Shown here piece after piece: positions 11,821 through 23,180 of a DNA stretch of 64,000 bases. Source of the DNA: Piezodorus guildinii. Lineage: Eukaryota > Arthropoda > Insecta > Hemiptera > Pentatomidae. The stretch is from contig CM041295.1 of assembly GCA_023052935.1 (NCBI GenBank), forward strand, positions 109,184,711 through 109,248,710, in the 5' to 3' direction. How positions within the stretch are numbered: position 1 is the stretch's first letter; each line of letters starts with the position of its first letter. A program made the position numbers and the translations under genes. The notes beneath the pieces are model-generated. The model was not told where the DNA came from. It made no database searches and saw nothing but the letters and a program-made list of their open reading frames with translations.

Positions 11821-12868
11821 CGAACACACATATAATTTTTTTTCTTTTATTTTTTTAATCTTTTTGTTTTCTTTTTTCAATCTTTATGTTTTGTAACCTT
11901 TTTTTTTAAATATTTTTGTTTCTTTTTTCAATCTTTTACTTTTTATAATCTTTTTTTTTTTTTCGATCTTTTTCTTTAATTTTTTCAAACTTTTTCTTTT
12001 ATTTTTTCTATACTTATTTTAATCATATTCTTTTACATTTTTCTAATCATAAAATCTTTTTTATCAAAATAAAATATACAAATAAAATAAATAAAACAAA
12101 CAAAAATAAATAAATAAACAAAACCCTAAAATAAAATTATTAGGCATAATAAATTATAAAATAGTAACAACTGTCATAAAGTTTCTATTTCTATTGACTA
12201 AAGTTTCATTTTAATGACTAACGTCATTAACATGAAAGCTTTAGCACTGAAATAATCTTATATACACGTAATATAGAAATTAAATAAAATACAAACCTAC
12301 ATTTTATTTATTTTTTTAAATGTGTGCGTGTGTGTGTATATATATCATACACATATCATTTTTTTCTTTCATATCATCTTTTATTTTTTCAATCTTTTTG
12401 TTTTCTGTTTTCAATCTTTATGTTTTTTTAATATTTTTTTTTAAAATATTTTTAATTCTTTTTTTTATCTTTTACCTTTTTTAATCTTTTTTTTTCTTTA
12501 ATTTTTTTAAACTTTTTCTTTTCATTTTTCTATACTTATTTTAATCATATTTTTTTACATTTTTCTTATCATAAAATCTTTTTTATCAAAATAAAATATA
12601 CAAATAAAATATAAACAAAACCCTAAAATAATTAAATTATTTAATATTATACAAAACCCTAAAATATTAAATTATTAGGCATAGTAAATTATAAAATAGT
12701 AAGTAACAACTGTCATAAAGTTTCTATTTCTATTGGCTGTTTCATTTTAATGACTAACGTCATTCATTAACTTGAAAGCTTTAGCACTGAAATAATCTTA
12801 TATACACGTAATATAGAAATTAAATAAAATACAAACTTACATTTTTTTATTTTTTTTTTTTTTTTACA

Positions 12869-12875
12869 TGTGTGC

Positions 12876-12929
<54 letters not shown>
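12869..12929. repeat. (TG)n(TA)n microsatellite
   Basis: Third-copy counterpart of the tract at 11768, with the longest TG part. Confidence 0.95.
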
Positions 12930-12932
<3 letters not shown>

Positions 12933-14192
12933 TACACATATCATTTTTTTTTTTTTATTTTATTTTTTTAATCTTTTTGTTTTCTTTTTTCAATATTTAT
13001 TTTTTTTTTAATCTTTATGTTTTTTTAATCTTTTTTTTTTAATATTTTTAATTCTTTTTTTAATCTTTTACCTTTTTTAATCTTTTTTTTTTTTTTTAAT
13101 TTTTCAAACTTTTTCTTTTCTTTTTTCTATACTTATTTTAATCATATTCTTTTACATTTTCCTTATCAATCCTTATTTTTTATCAAAATAAAATTATACA
13201 AATAAAAGATAAACAAAATTCTGAAATAAAATAATTATGAAATAGTCACAACTGCCATAAACCTTGTTTCATGATTTCTTCTTTCATCATCTGAGTCACA
13301 TATTTGGAGAAACGTTGACAGGCTTGAAAGATTGACTAACGTTTCATTTTAATGACTAACGTTCATTAACTTGAAAGCTTTAGCACTGAAATATTTTAAT
13401 ATAACTTTTTTTTTTTTTTTTTTCATTTTCACACCATATTTTCTTTTGCATTAATTTACTTTTTTTTCTGTCTATTTTCTATGTTATCATCGTCTTATCC
13501 TCAACGATGCCTAAGCTGTTGCTCAAAGTTGCTAAACTTTCATAAATTTTTCTATTTAATTTTGGACACTGTTTCCGTTATAACTGTTTTCAAAGGCCAA
13601 GTTAATCTGCTACTAACCTGTAAATCATTTTTTTCCACTCACTGCAGGAAAATCTCAATTGTCTTACTGAAGAAACGTCGACGAACTAGAAAAATTTTGA
13701 CAGATTGATTCTCTATAACGTTGTGTTCTTGAAAGCTTCAGCACTGAAATATTTAAAGCATGCATATTTTAATATAAATTCTTTTCTTTCATTTTTACAC
13801 CCAACTTTCTTTTCAGATTCATTTATACATCTAACTTGGCTGAACTGTATTTTAAACCTGCATGCATACCATAATATACCATATAGCTTTTTGGTGAAAA
13901 AGTTGGTGTAATTAATTAATATCTCGGGTTTCATCATTCTGAAATATAAACGTCAATAACTCGCTCCATTTATTCAAAAAAGTAGAGGTCTTCACATTTT
14001 TCATAGGTATTTAATAGAAATTTTTGAACTCCCTATCCGTTTTACATCAGTTTGTCCTTCTCCATCTCCCATTTTGTTTTGTTTGTCCATGTTTTCCATT
14101 CCATTGTCCCATGTTGTCCATCATATTGTCCCATCTCCAACAATCCAAAACGGAAATCCTATTCCCTTTTTTTAAAATTAAATTATTAAAAG

Positions 14193-14219
14193 TTTTTTTT
14201 TTTTTTTTTTTTTTTTTTT
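14193..14219. repeat. Poly(T) run, 27 bases
   Basis: Uninterrupted T tract. It could be the reverse of a retro-element poly(A) tail, but no element body was recognised to its right. Confidence 0.9.
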
Positions 14220-14337
14220 ACATTATGTGGCAAAATCGACATTTATTTCTACCAAAGAGTGAACATATTGTTTGATATTAAAGGGAATACATGAAATATC
14301 TAATATACGTGATGAAAAATGTCACATATAAATAACC

Positions 14338-14402
14338 AGTTGGTTTGGTTTGCTTGGTTGGTTTCCAGCTGATTTGGTTTGCTGATTGATTTGGTTAGTT
14401 AA
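14338..14402. repeat. TTGG/GGTTT-rich cryptic simple repeat
   Basis: Imperfect iteration of 'ttggtttg' units over about 65 bases ('ttggtttggtttgcttgg' and 'gatttggtttgctgattg'). Confidence 0.75.
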
Positions 14403-15324
14403 CTTTCGACAACATCAAGAAAGTTTTTATTAATCCAAAACTATACATTATCACTAACATATACTATCCAAAACTAACATATCTAATTGATCTAATTGCA
14501 TATATCTATACATATTGTCTAACATTTAATTTAGAATTAACACATATTATAACAGTATTATATAAACAAATAACAAACTTAAATCAACAAAAAAAGATAA
14601 TTGAAAATATCCTAAAATAACTATTAGTGTAATTACTACCTAAGCCAACAATAATTTTTAAAAAAGTGGAGATAGTTAATTGTAAACACAATTTCTATCA
14701 TAGTAAGTGTAAAAAGTAGTTTGTATCGCAAAATCAGTTATTATTTTGTTTTTTAGAGAGAAAAAAAAATTGAAATTTTTAGATACAAGTAAAAAAAGTT
14801 TTTTTACATAGTTTAACTTTAAATTAGAATTATCAATGAATCTCGTCTTGCGGATATTTTAGGGTTACCATTGCACGAAGCATTTGATTTAATCATCTTT
14901 AAGATTTAATATATTGCGTAAAATATAGCTAACTCAAACAAGAAGACCGAAAGTCTGAATCTTTTTCCCTTTCAGATAATATTCAGCAAAAAAAGGAAAA
15001 TTAACATGGAAGACCACACTTGACTAAATTCTTAATTCAAAAATCCAAAGGCTACGAAAACAAAAACTATCCGTTGAACGTTTTTTTTTTTTTTTTGTTT
15101 TTTTTCGTAGCCGGCATTAGGACAGTCAAAATAACAATAAAATGTGTCCGATTGAAACTGGTAAAAATCAAGAGGATCCGTTTTATATTGAAGTGACTTG
15201 TAGGGAAAAAGAAGGTGATCGCTGCGACGACCTCAAATTCGGGAATGCCATTACTTTTAATAAGACGGGCTTTGGAAGAAATAAAGATGGCTTAAACCGA
15301 TGTAAATAACACGATTTAACTGAT

Positions 15325-15450
15325 GAACGACATCCGGTTGGGTAATGATAACATCCCGCAAATACAGGTAACTAACTGGCTTCTGGTTGATACTGATAAA
15401 AATCAACCATGACAATCATATTCATTCGGTTTTTGCTGATACGACACACT
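15325..15450. repeat. Eroded relic of satellite family 1 sub-units
   Basis: Contains 'catccggttgggtaatgata', 'ctggttgatactgataaaaa' and 'cggtttttgctgatacg', spaced about 30-50 bp. These are degenerate forms of the ~30-bp unit from which the 136-bp monomer is built. It lies 2.2 kb left of array 2 and outside any recognisable 136-bp monomer. Confidence 0.5.
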
Positions 15451-15867
15451 GCTTGGTAGATACCTATAAGACTTAGTATAATTTACTCGAAGTAGTATAA
15501 CTTATTAGTATATAAGTAACAAGTCCCTCCAATAACTAAAAACTTTTAAGCCTTTATAAAAAACTAACTTTCTAGATTCGATTCTAGTTATATTTTGTGA
15601 GGCAAATTAGAATGATGATCAAAATATGTTTATACACAAATCGATCGTAAATTATATTTACGTTTCAGTAGTAACACTTACATTACGGAACATAAATTAC
15701 CATTTTTAACAACAAACAAATCGTCTAGAAGGAGGCATTAAAAACATGAAAATAAGATGTTGGAACATACGATAAGACAAGGACTGGAAGATCTTAAACA
15801 CTATAAAAGCCCTCAACCAAGATAAGATATCGAAGACATTTGGGAGTACCAACCACAAATGAGATAC
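15451..15867. other. Gene-less; weak hint of a LINE endonuclease start
   Basis: A frame near 15748 reads MKIRCWNIR, stop, DKDWKILNTIKALNQDKI. This faintly resembles the N-terminus of a LINE APE-type endonuclease ('KI.TWNIRSL'). The resemblance is too short to be sure. No other signal. Confidence 0.2.
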
Positions 15868-16150
15868 AATGTATTTATTTATTTTTTTTATTTTTAATAA
15901 ATTCGTTGCTTACAATCAGATTATCGTCAAATTCACTCTCCTTCACGTGGTGCTAAAGGCCTCTTCTTAACTACTGACGTCTTTTTGCAACCTGAGAGAG
16001 GAATAGAACGCTGGAAGTTCACAACATGTGAACCAGAGGAGAAGCATGTCTTGTAAATTTTCAAAATGACAGCTTCCCAAAACATACATAGGAGGGGGAT
16101 GGGAGCTTCAGGTAGCACCTCGTACACTCAAAAATAATAATTCTAAACGA
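15868..16150 (-). other. Possible retrocopy 3' end or insertion (unidentified)
   Basis: On the minus strand a 64-codon frame (16127-15933) begins MYEVLPEAPIPLLCMFWEA. It is followed after the stop by 'aacgaatttattaaaaata' and an A-rich tail, like the end of a polyadenylated transcript. The segment interrupts sequence that otherwise reads through on the plus strand. I do not recognise the product; a processed pseudogene or non-autonomous retro-element are both possible. Confidence 0.2.
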
Positions 16151-16899
16151 AGAAAATATTCCATAGCAAGGAAAACTTTATAATTGGTTGTGTAGATGAG
16201 TGGGACGTTGCCGAGTTACAATTCAAAAAAGAGGATAATCAGATAACCATTGACGCTGAGGATCAGTAAGTAAAAATGTGAACGGTTCGGTGGTGATTAT
16301 CTCCAGATGGCGAAAACTGAAAAAGAGCGCATACTTGAAATAAAACATATAATTGAACCAATTTGTATTACCAACAAAAATGCCGGAGGGCGACGATCAT
16401 GATTTAGGCAAAAAGTGAAACTAAAACATACAAAAAGAGCAATATGGAGCACGCAAGCGTTAAGAAAGACTTAATCAAAATTAAGAAAGATATGGAACAG
16501 ATTATAAAAGCATTTTTTTAAAAGATTTTTATGCATATATTATTTTTATAAAATATGCTACTGAATTTTTTTTTGTAAATTTCCATTGACTATGAAATTC
16601 AATTTACGGTTTAAGTTTAAACATCAACCTACGAAAGTGATAAGACAAGCTCGTGCGGAGTACTTTGAGATAAGCTTGCGGAGTTAATAAAAGAACAGAT
16701 TCTTCAAGACAGGCATCACGAACCAAAAGTACTCGAGATCAACCTAAAGTAGTCCCAAATATATTTCACAACTTCTCCAAGAGACTTTTACTGACGTTAA
16801 GAAAGATGGGTTCCCATCACGCATAACAAGATTAGGAAAAACGTAACTATATAAAATTTACATTTTTGTGATCTTAAAGACGAAATATTGAGGTGTAAT
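16151..16899. other. Gene-less AT-rich stretch
   Basis: Short unlinked frames only (for example MAKTEKERILEIKHIIEP from about 16309). No recognised domain. Confidence 0.35.
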
Positions 16900-16980
16900 G
16901 ACAGGTTTTAACGGATAAACGAGATCCAATTGATACTGATAACAATCAACGGTACCCAGTTGAGATAGATAACAATCAGA
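16900..16980. repeat. Relic showing a bare ~30-bp sub-unit tandem of satellite family 1
   Basis: Two adjoining ~30-base units read 'ccaattgatactgataacaa' + 'tcaacggtac', then 'ccagttgagatagataacaa' + 'tcag'. This is the 'ttgatactgataac' quarter of the 136-bp monomer repeated with a 30-base period. It supports a ~30-bp ancestor for the monomer. Confidence 0.6.
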
Positions 16981-17521
16981 AGATAAAAGAAAAATAAGAT
17001 TCTCCAATGTCTAAAAACAATTAAAGCCATGAATTAGCCTGTTTATCATCGTATATTGTTTCCATCCCATGTCAACAATTACTGTTGATTTCATGTCTTA
17101 TTGTGTCCGATCTAGCTATTTTTATTATTATTAAGGTACATATCTAAACGAACTTTAAGTTCACTAATTGTAAAGTCGATATTATATATTTTTATAATTA
17201 AATAAATGTTTTCCCTTCCATGATACTGAAAACCATTTAAGACATCCGAGTGATAAGACAGCCTTTACGTCTTTAATCGTCGTAGTAGTAGGTAAATTAG
17301 TAGTCTTTGCTTAGCAGTTAACAAATTAAAAAATTTGCCGAACAGACAAAAACTTCAAGTTTTATTGTATCTTATCGCTTTAAATCTTTACTGTTCCTAT
17401 TAAGAGTTTGCAGCTAGCCTGGTTACTCGCTACACACATCGTGAACCGTTTGCTGTATTAACAAGGTCGAACATGGGATAAAAAGAGGACGACCTTACGT
17501 TGTTGCTATAATAAGGTAAAT
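16981..17521. other. Gene-less stretch left of array 2
   Basis: AT-rich, no repeat or frame recognised. It leads directly into the border module at 17522. Confidence 0.35.
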
Positions 17522-17615
17522 TAATTACAACATCAACTCATCTGATGGCGACTGAAAACGAATTGAATATTTATGTTTGAATGCAATTAAGACAATTAAA
17601 GCCATCTAGCTGATG
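17522..17615. repeat. Left border module of array 2, homologous to the 3' end of segments A and B
   Basis: Contains 'aattacaacatcaactcatc', 'tgatggcgactgaaaacgaa', 'atttatgtttgaa' and 'gacaattaaagccatc'. The same words in the same order close every A and B segment inside the HORs (for example 21363-21440 and 23098-23180), and satellite monomers follow immediately in every case. Here it sits at the junction with non-satellite DNA, so it may be the original flanking sequence from which the internal copies derive. Confidence 0.8.
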
Positions 17616-20600
17616 CTGATAAGAAGGAATCCAAGAATCATACTGAAAGGTATCAACGGCGGCCGATTATTACTGATAACATCAAACGGTGTCCAAATGA
17701 TATTGTCGTAGATGCTCATAGGAAGGAATCGAAGAATCATATTTATAGGTATCGACGGCGGCCTATTAATAATAATAACATCCAACGGTGTCCAAATGAT
17801 ATTGTCATGGTAAATTCATACTGATTGCATGCAGCGGCTACCTGTTGATGCTGATAGGAAGGAATCGAAGGTGCATACTGATATGCATCGACAGTGGCCG
17901 GTTGATACTGACAACATACGACGCTGCTTAAATGATATTGTCATAGTTAATCTATACTGATTGAGGACAGCGGCTACCAATTGATGCTGATATAAAGAAA
18001 TCGCAGTTTCATAGTGATAGGTATCGACAGCAGCACATTGATACTGATAACATACAACGTTGTCCAAATGATATTGTCATAGCAAATTTATACTGATTGC
18101 TTACAGCGACTACCTGTTGATGCTGATAGGAAGGTATTGAAGGTTCATACTGATCAGTTTGCAACGGCGGCCCATTGATACTGATAACATCCAACGGTGT
18201 CCAAATGATATTGTCATGGTAAATTCATACTGATTGCATACAGCGGCTACCTGTTGATGCTGATAGGAAGGAATCGAAGGTGCATACTGATATGCATCGA
18301 CAGTGGCCGGTTGATACTGATAACATTCGACGCTGTTTAAATTATATTGTCATAGTAAATTTATACTGATTGCATACAGCAGCTACCTGTTGATGCTAAT
18401 GCGAAGGAATCGTAGGTTCATACTGATAGGTATCAACGGCGACCGATTGATACTGATAACATCCAACGGTGTCCAAATGATATTGTCGCAGTAAATTTAT
18501 ACTGATTGCATACAGCGGCTACCTGTTGATGCTGATGCGAAGGAATCGAAGGTTCATACTGATAGGTTTGCAACGGCGGCCGATTGATACTGATAACATC
18601 TAACTGTGTCCAAATGATATTGTCGTAGTAAATTTATACTGATAGCAGAAAGCGGCTACCTGTTGATGCTGATAGGAAAGAATCGAAGGTCCATACTGAT
18701 AGGTATCAACGGCGGCCGATTGATACTATTAACATCCAACGGTATCCAAATGATATTGTCATGGTAAATTCATACAGATTGCATGCAGCGGCAACCTGTT
18801 GATGCTGATAGGAAGGAATCGAAGGTGCATACTGATATGCATCAACAGTGGCCGGTTGATACTGATAACATACGACGCTGCTTAAAAGATATTGTCATAG
18901 TTAATTTATACTGATTGAGGACAGCGGCTACCAATTGATGCTGATATAAAGAAATCGCAGTTTCATAGTGATAGGTATCGACCGCAGCACATTGATACTG
19001 ATAACATACAACGTTGTCCAAATGATATTGTCATAGTAAATTTATACTGATTGCTTACAGCGACTACCTGTTGATGCTGATAGGAAGGTATCGAAGGTTC
19101 ATACTGATCAGTTTGCAACGGCGGCCCATTGATACTGATAACATCTAACGGTGTCCAAATGATATTGTCATGGTAAATTCATACGGATTGCATACAGCGG
19201 CTACCTGTTGATGCTGATAGGAAGGAATCGAAGGTGCATACTGATATGCATCGACAGTGGCCGGTTGATACTGATAACATTCGACGCAGTTTAAATTATA
19301 TTGTCATAGTAAATTTATACTGATTGCATACAGCAGCTACCTGTTGATGCTAATGCGAAGGAATCGTAGGTTCATACTGATAGGTATCAACGGCGACCGA
19401 TTGATACTGATAACATCCAACGGTGTCCAAATGATATTGTCGCAGTAAATTTATACTGATTGCATACAGCGGCTACCTGTTGATGCTGATGCGAAGGAAT
19501 CGAAGGTTCATACTGATAGGTTTGCAACGGCGGCCGATTGATACTGATAACATCTAACTGTGTCCAAATGATATTGTCGTAGTAAATTTATACTGATAGC
19601 AGAAAGCGGCTACCTGTTGATGCTGATAGGAAGGAATCGAAGGTCCATACTGATAGGTATCAACGGCGGCCGATTGATACTATTAACATCCAACGGTATC
19701 CAAATGATATTGTCATGGTAAATTCATACAGATTGCATGCAGCGGCAACCTGTTGATGCTGATAGGAAGGAATCGAAGGTGCATACTGATATGCATCAAC
19801 AGTGGCCGGTTGATACTGATAACATACGACGCTGCTTAAAAGATATTGTCATAGTTAATTTATACTGATTGAGGACAGCGGCTACCAATTGATGCTGATA
19901 TAAAGAAATCGCAGTTTCATAGTGATAGGTATCGACCGCAGCACATTGATACTGATAACATACAACGTTGTCCAAATGATATTGTCATAGTAAATTTATA
20001 CTGATTGCTTACAGCGACTACCTGTTGATGCTGATAGGAAGGTATCGAAGGTTCATACTGATCAGTTTGCAACGGCGGCCCATTGATACTGATAACATCT
20101 AACGGTGTCCAAATGATATTGTCATGGTAAATTCATACGGATTGCATACAGCGGCTACCTGTTGATGCTGATAGGAAGGAATCGAAGGTGCATACTGATA
20201 TGCATCGACAGTGGCCGGTTGATACTGATAACATTCGACGCAGTTTAAATTATATTGTCATAGTAAATTTATACTGATTGCATACAGCAGCTACCTGTTG
20301 ATGCTAATGCGAAGGAATCGTAGGTTCATACTGATAGGTATCAACGGCGGCCGATTGATACTGATAACATCCAACGGTGTCCAAATGATATTGTCGCAGT
20401 AAATTTATACTGATTGCATACAGCGGCTACCTGTTGATGCTGATGCGAAGGAATCGAAGGTTCATACTGATAGGTTTGCAACGGCGGCCGATTGATACTG
20501 ATAACATCTAACTGTGTCCAAATGATATTGTCGTAGTAAATTTATACTGATTGCAGAAAGCGGCTACCTGTTGATGCTGATAGGAAGTAATCGAAGGTCC

Positions 20601-21074
20601 ATACTGATAGGTATCAACGGCGGCACATTGATACTGATAACATACAACGTTGTCCAAATGAAATTGTCATAGTAAATTTATACTAATTGCTTACAGCGGC
20701 TACCTGTTGATGCTGATAGGAAGGTATCGAAGGTTCATACTGATAGGTTTGCAACGGCGGCCGATTGATACTAATAACATCTAACGGTGTCCAAATGATA
20801 TTGTCGTAGTATATTTATACTGTTACATACAGCGGGTAGGTACCTGTTGATGCTGATGCGAAGTAATCGAAGGTTCATACTGATAGGTTTGCAACGGCGG
20901 CCGATTGATACTGATAACATCTAACGGTGTCCAAATGATATTGTCGTAGTAAATTTATACTGATTGCATACAGCGGCTACATACATGTTGATTACTGCTA
21001 ACAATTAAATGCGGTTGGTTGATACTGATAGATAGGTATCAAAGGTGTCCGATTGATAGTAATAACATCCAACG
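17616..21074. repeat. Left block of array 2: seven-monomer (954-bp) internal HORs
   Basis: The marker variant 'agcagaaagcggctacc' recurs at about 18645, 19599 and 20553, each spacing 954 bp, which is seven 136.3-bp monomers. Flanking variants repeat in the same order ('atactattaacatccaacg', 'tgaggacagcggctaccaat', 'atcgaccgcagcac'). No A or B segment lies in this block. Its first 0.6 kb (from about 17816) is nearly identical to 31912-32460 and 40971-41520. Confidence 0.85.
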
Positions 21075-21440
21075 GTTAGCTTGAGAGCTAGTGAACCCTC
21101 CGAGAAATGGTCTTCCTGTAGGGTTAGAAATCTGTATACTTATGATTTATAGCATGCTAGAGTGCTCAGTAGATTTAGTCACAATATCGGACAGGCAGGC
21201 GTTTTTGAATAACACAAGACCATGGAAGGCGAGGGTAAAGCTGCTAAGGTCGTGTAAATTTGCTCGGAGCGTTCAGTTGGCCATTGGGTATGTGGTTATT
21301 TGTATAAGTTAAAATCATCAGTTAGTGTATTTTTTAAAAATCTATGCATTGTTTTAGTAATGTAATTACAACAAGCTCAAATAATCTGATGGCGACTGAA
21401 AACGAATTGAACATTTAAGTTTGAAGACAATTAAAGCCAT
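21075..21440 (+). repeat. Segment A, copy 1 (non-monomer part of the HOR)
   Basis: Begins 'cggttagcttgagagctagt' straight after monomer sequence and closes with 'gacaattaaagccatccagc' before monomers resume. It holds a 73-codon frame from GTG at 21091 (NPPRNGLPVGLEICILMIYS at the start). That frame is kept in all copies, but near-identity of the copies explains this without selection, and no family is recognised. Its right half ('aacacaagaccatggaagg' to the end) is homologous to the right half of segment B. Confidence 0.8.
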
Positions 21441-22290
21441 CCAGCTGATGCTCATAGGAAGGAATCACAGGTTCGTAGTGATAGGTATCGTCGGCGGCAC
21501 ATTGATACTGATAACATACAACGTTGTCCAAATGATATTGTCGTAGTATATTTATACTGTTACATACAGCGGGTGGGTACCTGTTGATGCTGATGCGAAG
21601 TAATCGAAGGTTCATACTGATAGGTTTGCAACGGCGGCCGATTGATACTGATAACATCTAACGGTGTCCAAATGATATTGTCGTAGTAAACTTATACTGA
21701 TTGCTTACAGCGGCTACCTGTTGATGCTGATAGGAAGGTATCGAAGGTTCATACTGATAGGTTTGCAACGGCGGCCGATTGATACTAATAACATCTAACG
21801 GTTTCCAAATGATACTGTCGTAGTGAATTTATACAGATTGCAGACAGCGGCTACATATTGATGCTGATATCAAGAAATCGAAGGTTCATACTGATATGTA
21901 TCAACGGCGGCCGATTGATACTGTTAATATACAACTCGTCCAAATAATATTGTCATAGTAAGTTTTTACTGATTGCATACAGCAGCTAGCTGTTGATGCT
22001 GATAGGAAGGATGCACAGGTTCATAGTGATAGGTATCGACAGCGGCACATTGATACTGATAACATACAACGTTGTCCAAATGATATTGTCATAGTAAATT
22101 TATACTGATTGCTTACAGCGGCTACCTGTTGATGCTGATAGGAAGGTATCGAAGGTTCATACTGATAGGTTTGCAACGGCGGCCGATTGATACTAATAAC
22201 ATCTAACGGTGTCCAAATGATATTGTCGTAGTAAATTTATACTGATTGCATACAGCGGCTACATACATGTTGATTACTGCTAACAATTAA

Positions 22291-23180
22291 ATCTAGATAG
22301 CACAATACATAATAAGGATCTTAACCCAAGCAATACTAATATTTTAATTAAGTTTTAACTTAAATAATGTTATAATTCTGTGATTGAATTATAGTGACTA
22401 GTAGAGTTCAGTTTATTTTAAAAAAGCAATGACCCAATGTCGACTTACCTTAGAAGTCCAACAGTGTCCAAAGGATATTGCCATAGTAAATTTATACTGA
22501 TTGCAGACAGCGGCTACCAATTGATGCTGATATGAAGAAATCGAAGGTTCATACTGATAGGTTTCAAAAATTGTCAGTATTGTTTAGGTAATGTATGAAT
22601 TTATATAGCAAATATTATTTAATCCACAGAAGGAAAGAAATTTGTAACCCATTCGTAGATACGATACATTACTTTAACAAATTAATAGTTTCAAATTTAC
22701 AGTGATTTTTTTTAAAGTTAATACCTAAAACCTACTTAAGTTCTGTGCAGTAACATATCCAGAATAAAAAATAAAAATAGACGTGCGGTCATAAATTAAA
22801 GTTTGAATGTCTTTGTGCATTTATCACTTTTATTTTTAGTATGGTCGTTAAGATGTGGTTATTTGTATACTTTTATATCAGTTAGTTTATTTTATTTTGA
22901 ATTTATGCATTAGTTTGCGCATTAGAATAAATATGATTTTTGATTAACACAAGACCTTGACAGGCGAGGGGAAAGCTGCTAAGGCTGTGTAAATTTGCTC
23001 GGCTCGTTCAGTTGGCCATAGGGTATATGGTTATTTGTATAATTAAAAATCATCAGTTAATGTATTTTTTAAACATCTATGCATTGTTTTAGTAATGTAA
23101 TTACAACAAGGTCAACTAATCTGATGGCGACTGAAAACGAATTGAACATTTATGTTTGAGAACAATTAAAGCCATCCAGC
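22291..23180 (+). repeat. Segment B, copy 1 (non-monomer part of the HOR, with one embedded monomer)
   Basis: Starts 'atctagatagcacaatacat'. After about 170 bp there is a single monomer-like stretch (22461-22565), then about 600 bp of AT-rich sequence. The last 250 bp ('aacacaagaccttgacaggc' to 'acaattaaagccatccagc') is homologous to the right half of segment A. An earlier word set ('gtggttatttgtatactttt', 'atgcattagtttgcgcatt') is a third, more diverged copy of part of the same module. No coding frame. Confidence 0.8.

Larger units (their letters stand above)
11721..13405. repeat. T-rich ~545-bp unit triplicated in tandem
   Basis: The word 'agaaattaaataaaatacaa' starts copies at 11721, 12275 and 12815 (spacings 554 and 540). 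Each copy proceeds through a (TG)n(TA)n microsatellite, a 200-bp T-rich tract ('aatctttttgttttc', 'tctatacttattttaatcat'), then 'aaacaaaaccctaaaata' (the third copy is diverged here), 'acaactgtcataaag' and 'gaaagctttagcactgaaat'. Strand asymmetry is extreme (one strand almost only T with some C). No coding potential. Confidence 0.85.
13406..15324. other. AT-rich region with no gene seen
   Basis: The left part repeats a word set: 'cttgaaagctttagcactga' (13370) recurs as 'cttgaaagcttcagcactga' (13731), each followed by a T-rich run and a 'catttt(c/t)acacc' word, so the tail of the 545-bp unit is duplicated once more in diverged form. A 27-T run lies at 14193-14219. Open frames here are short and have no recognisable domain. 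Confidence 0.4.
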
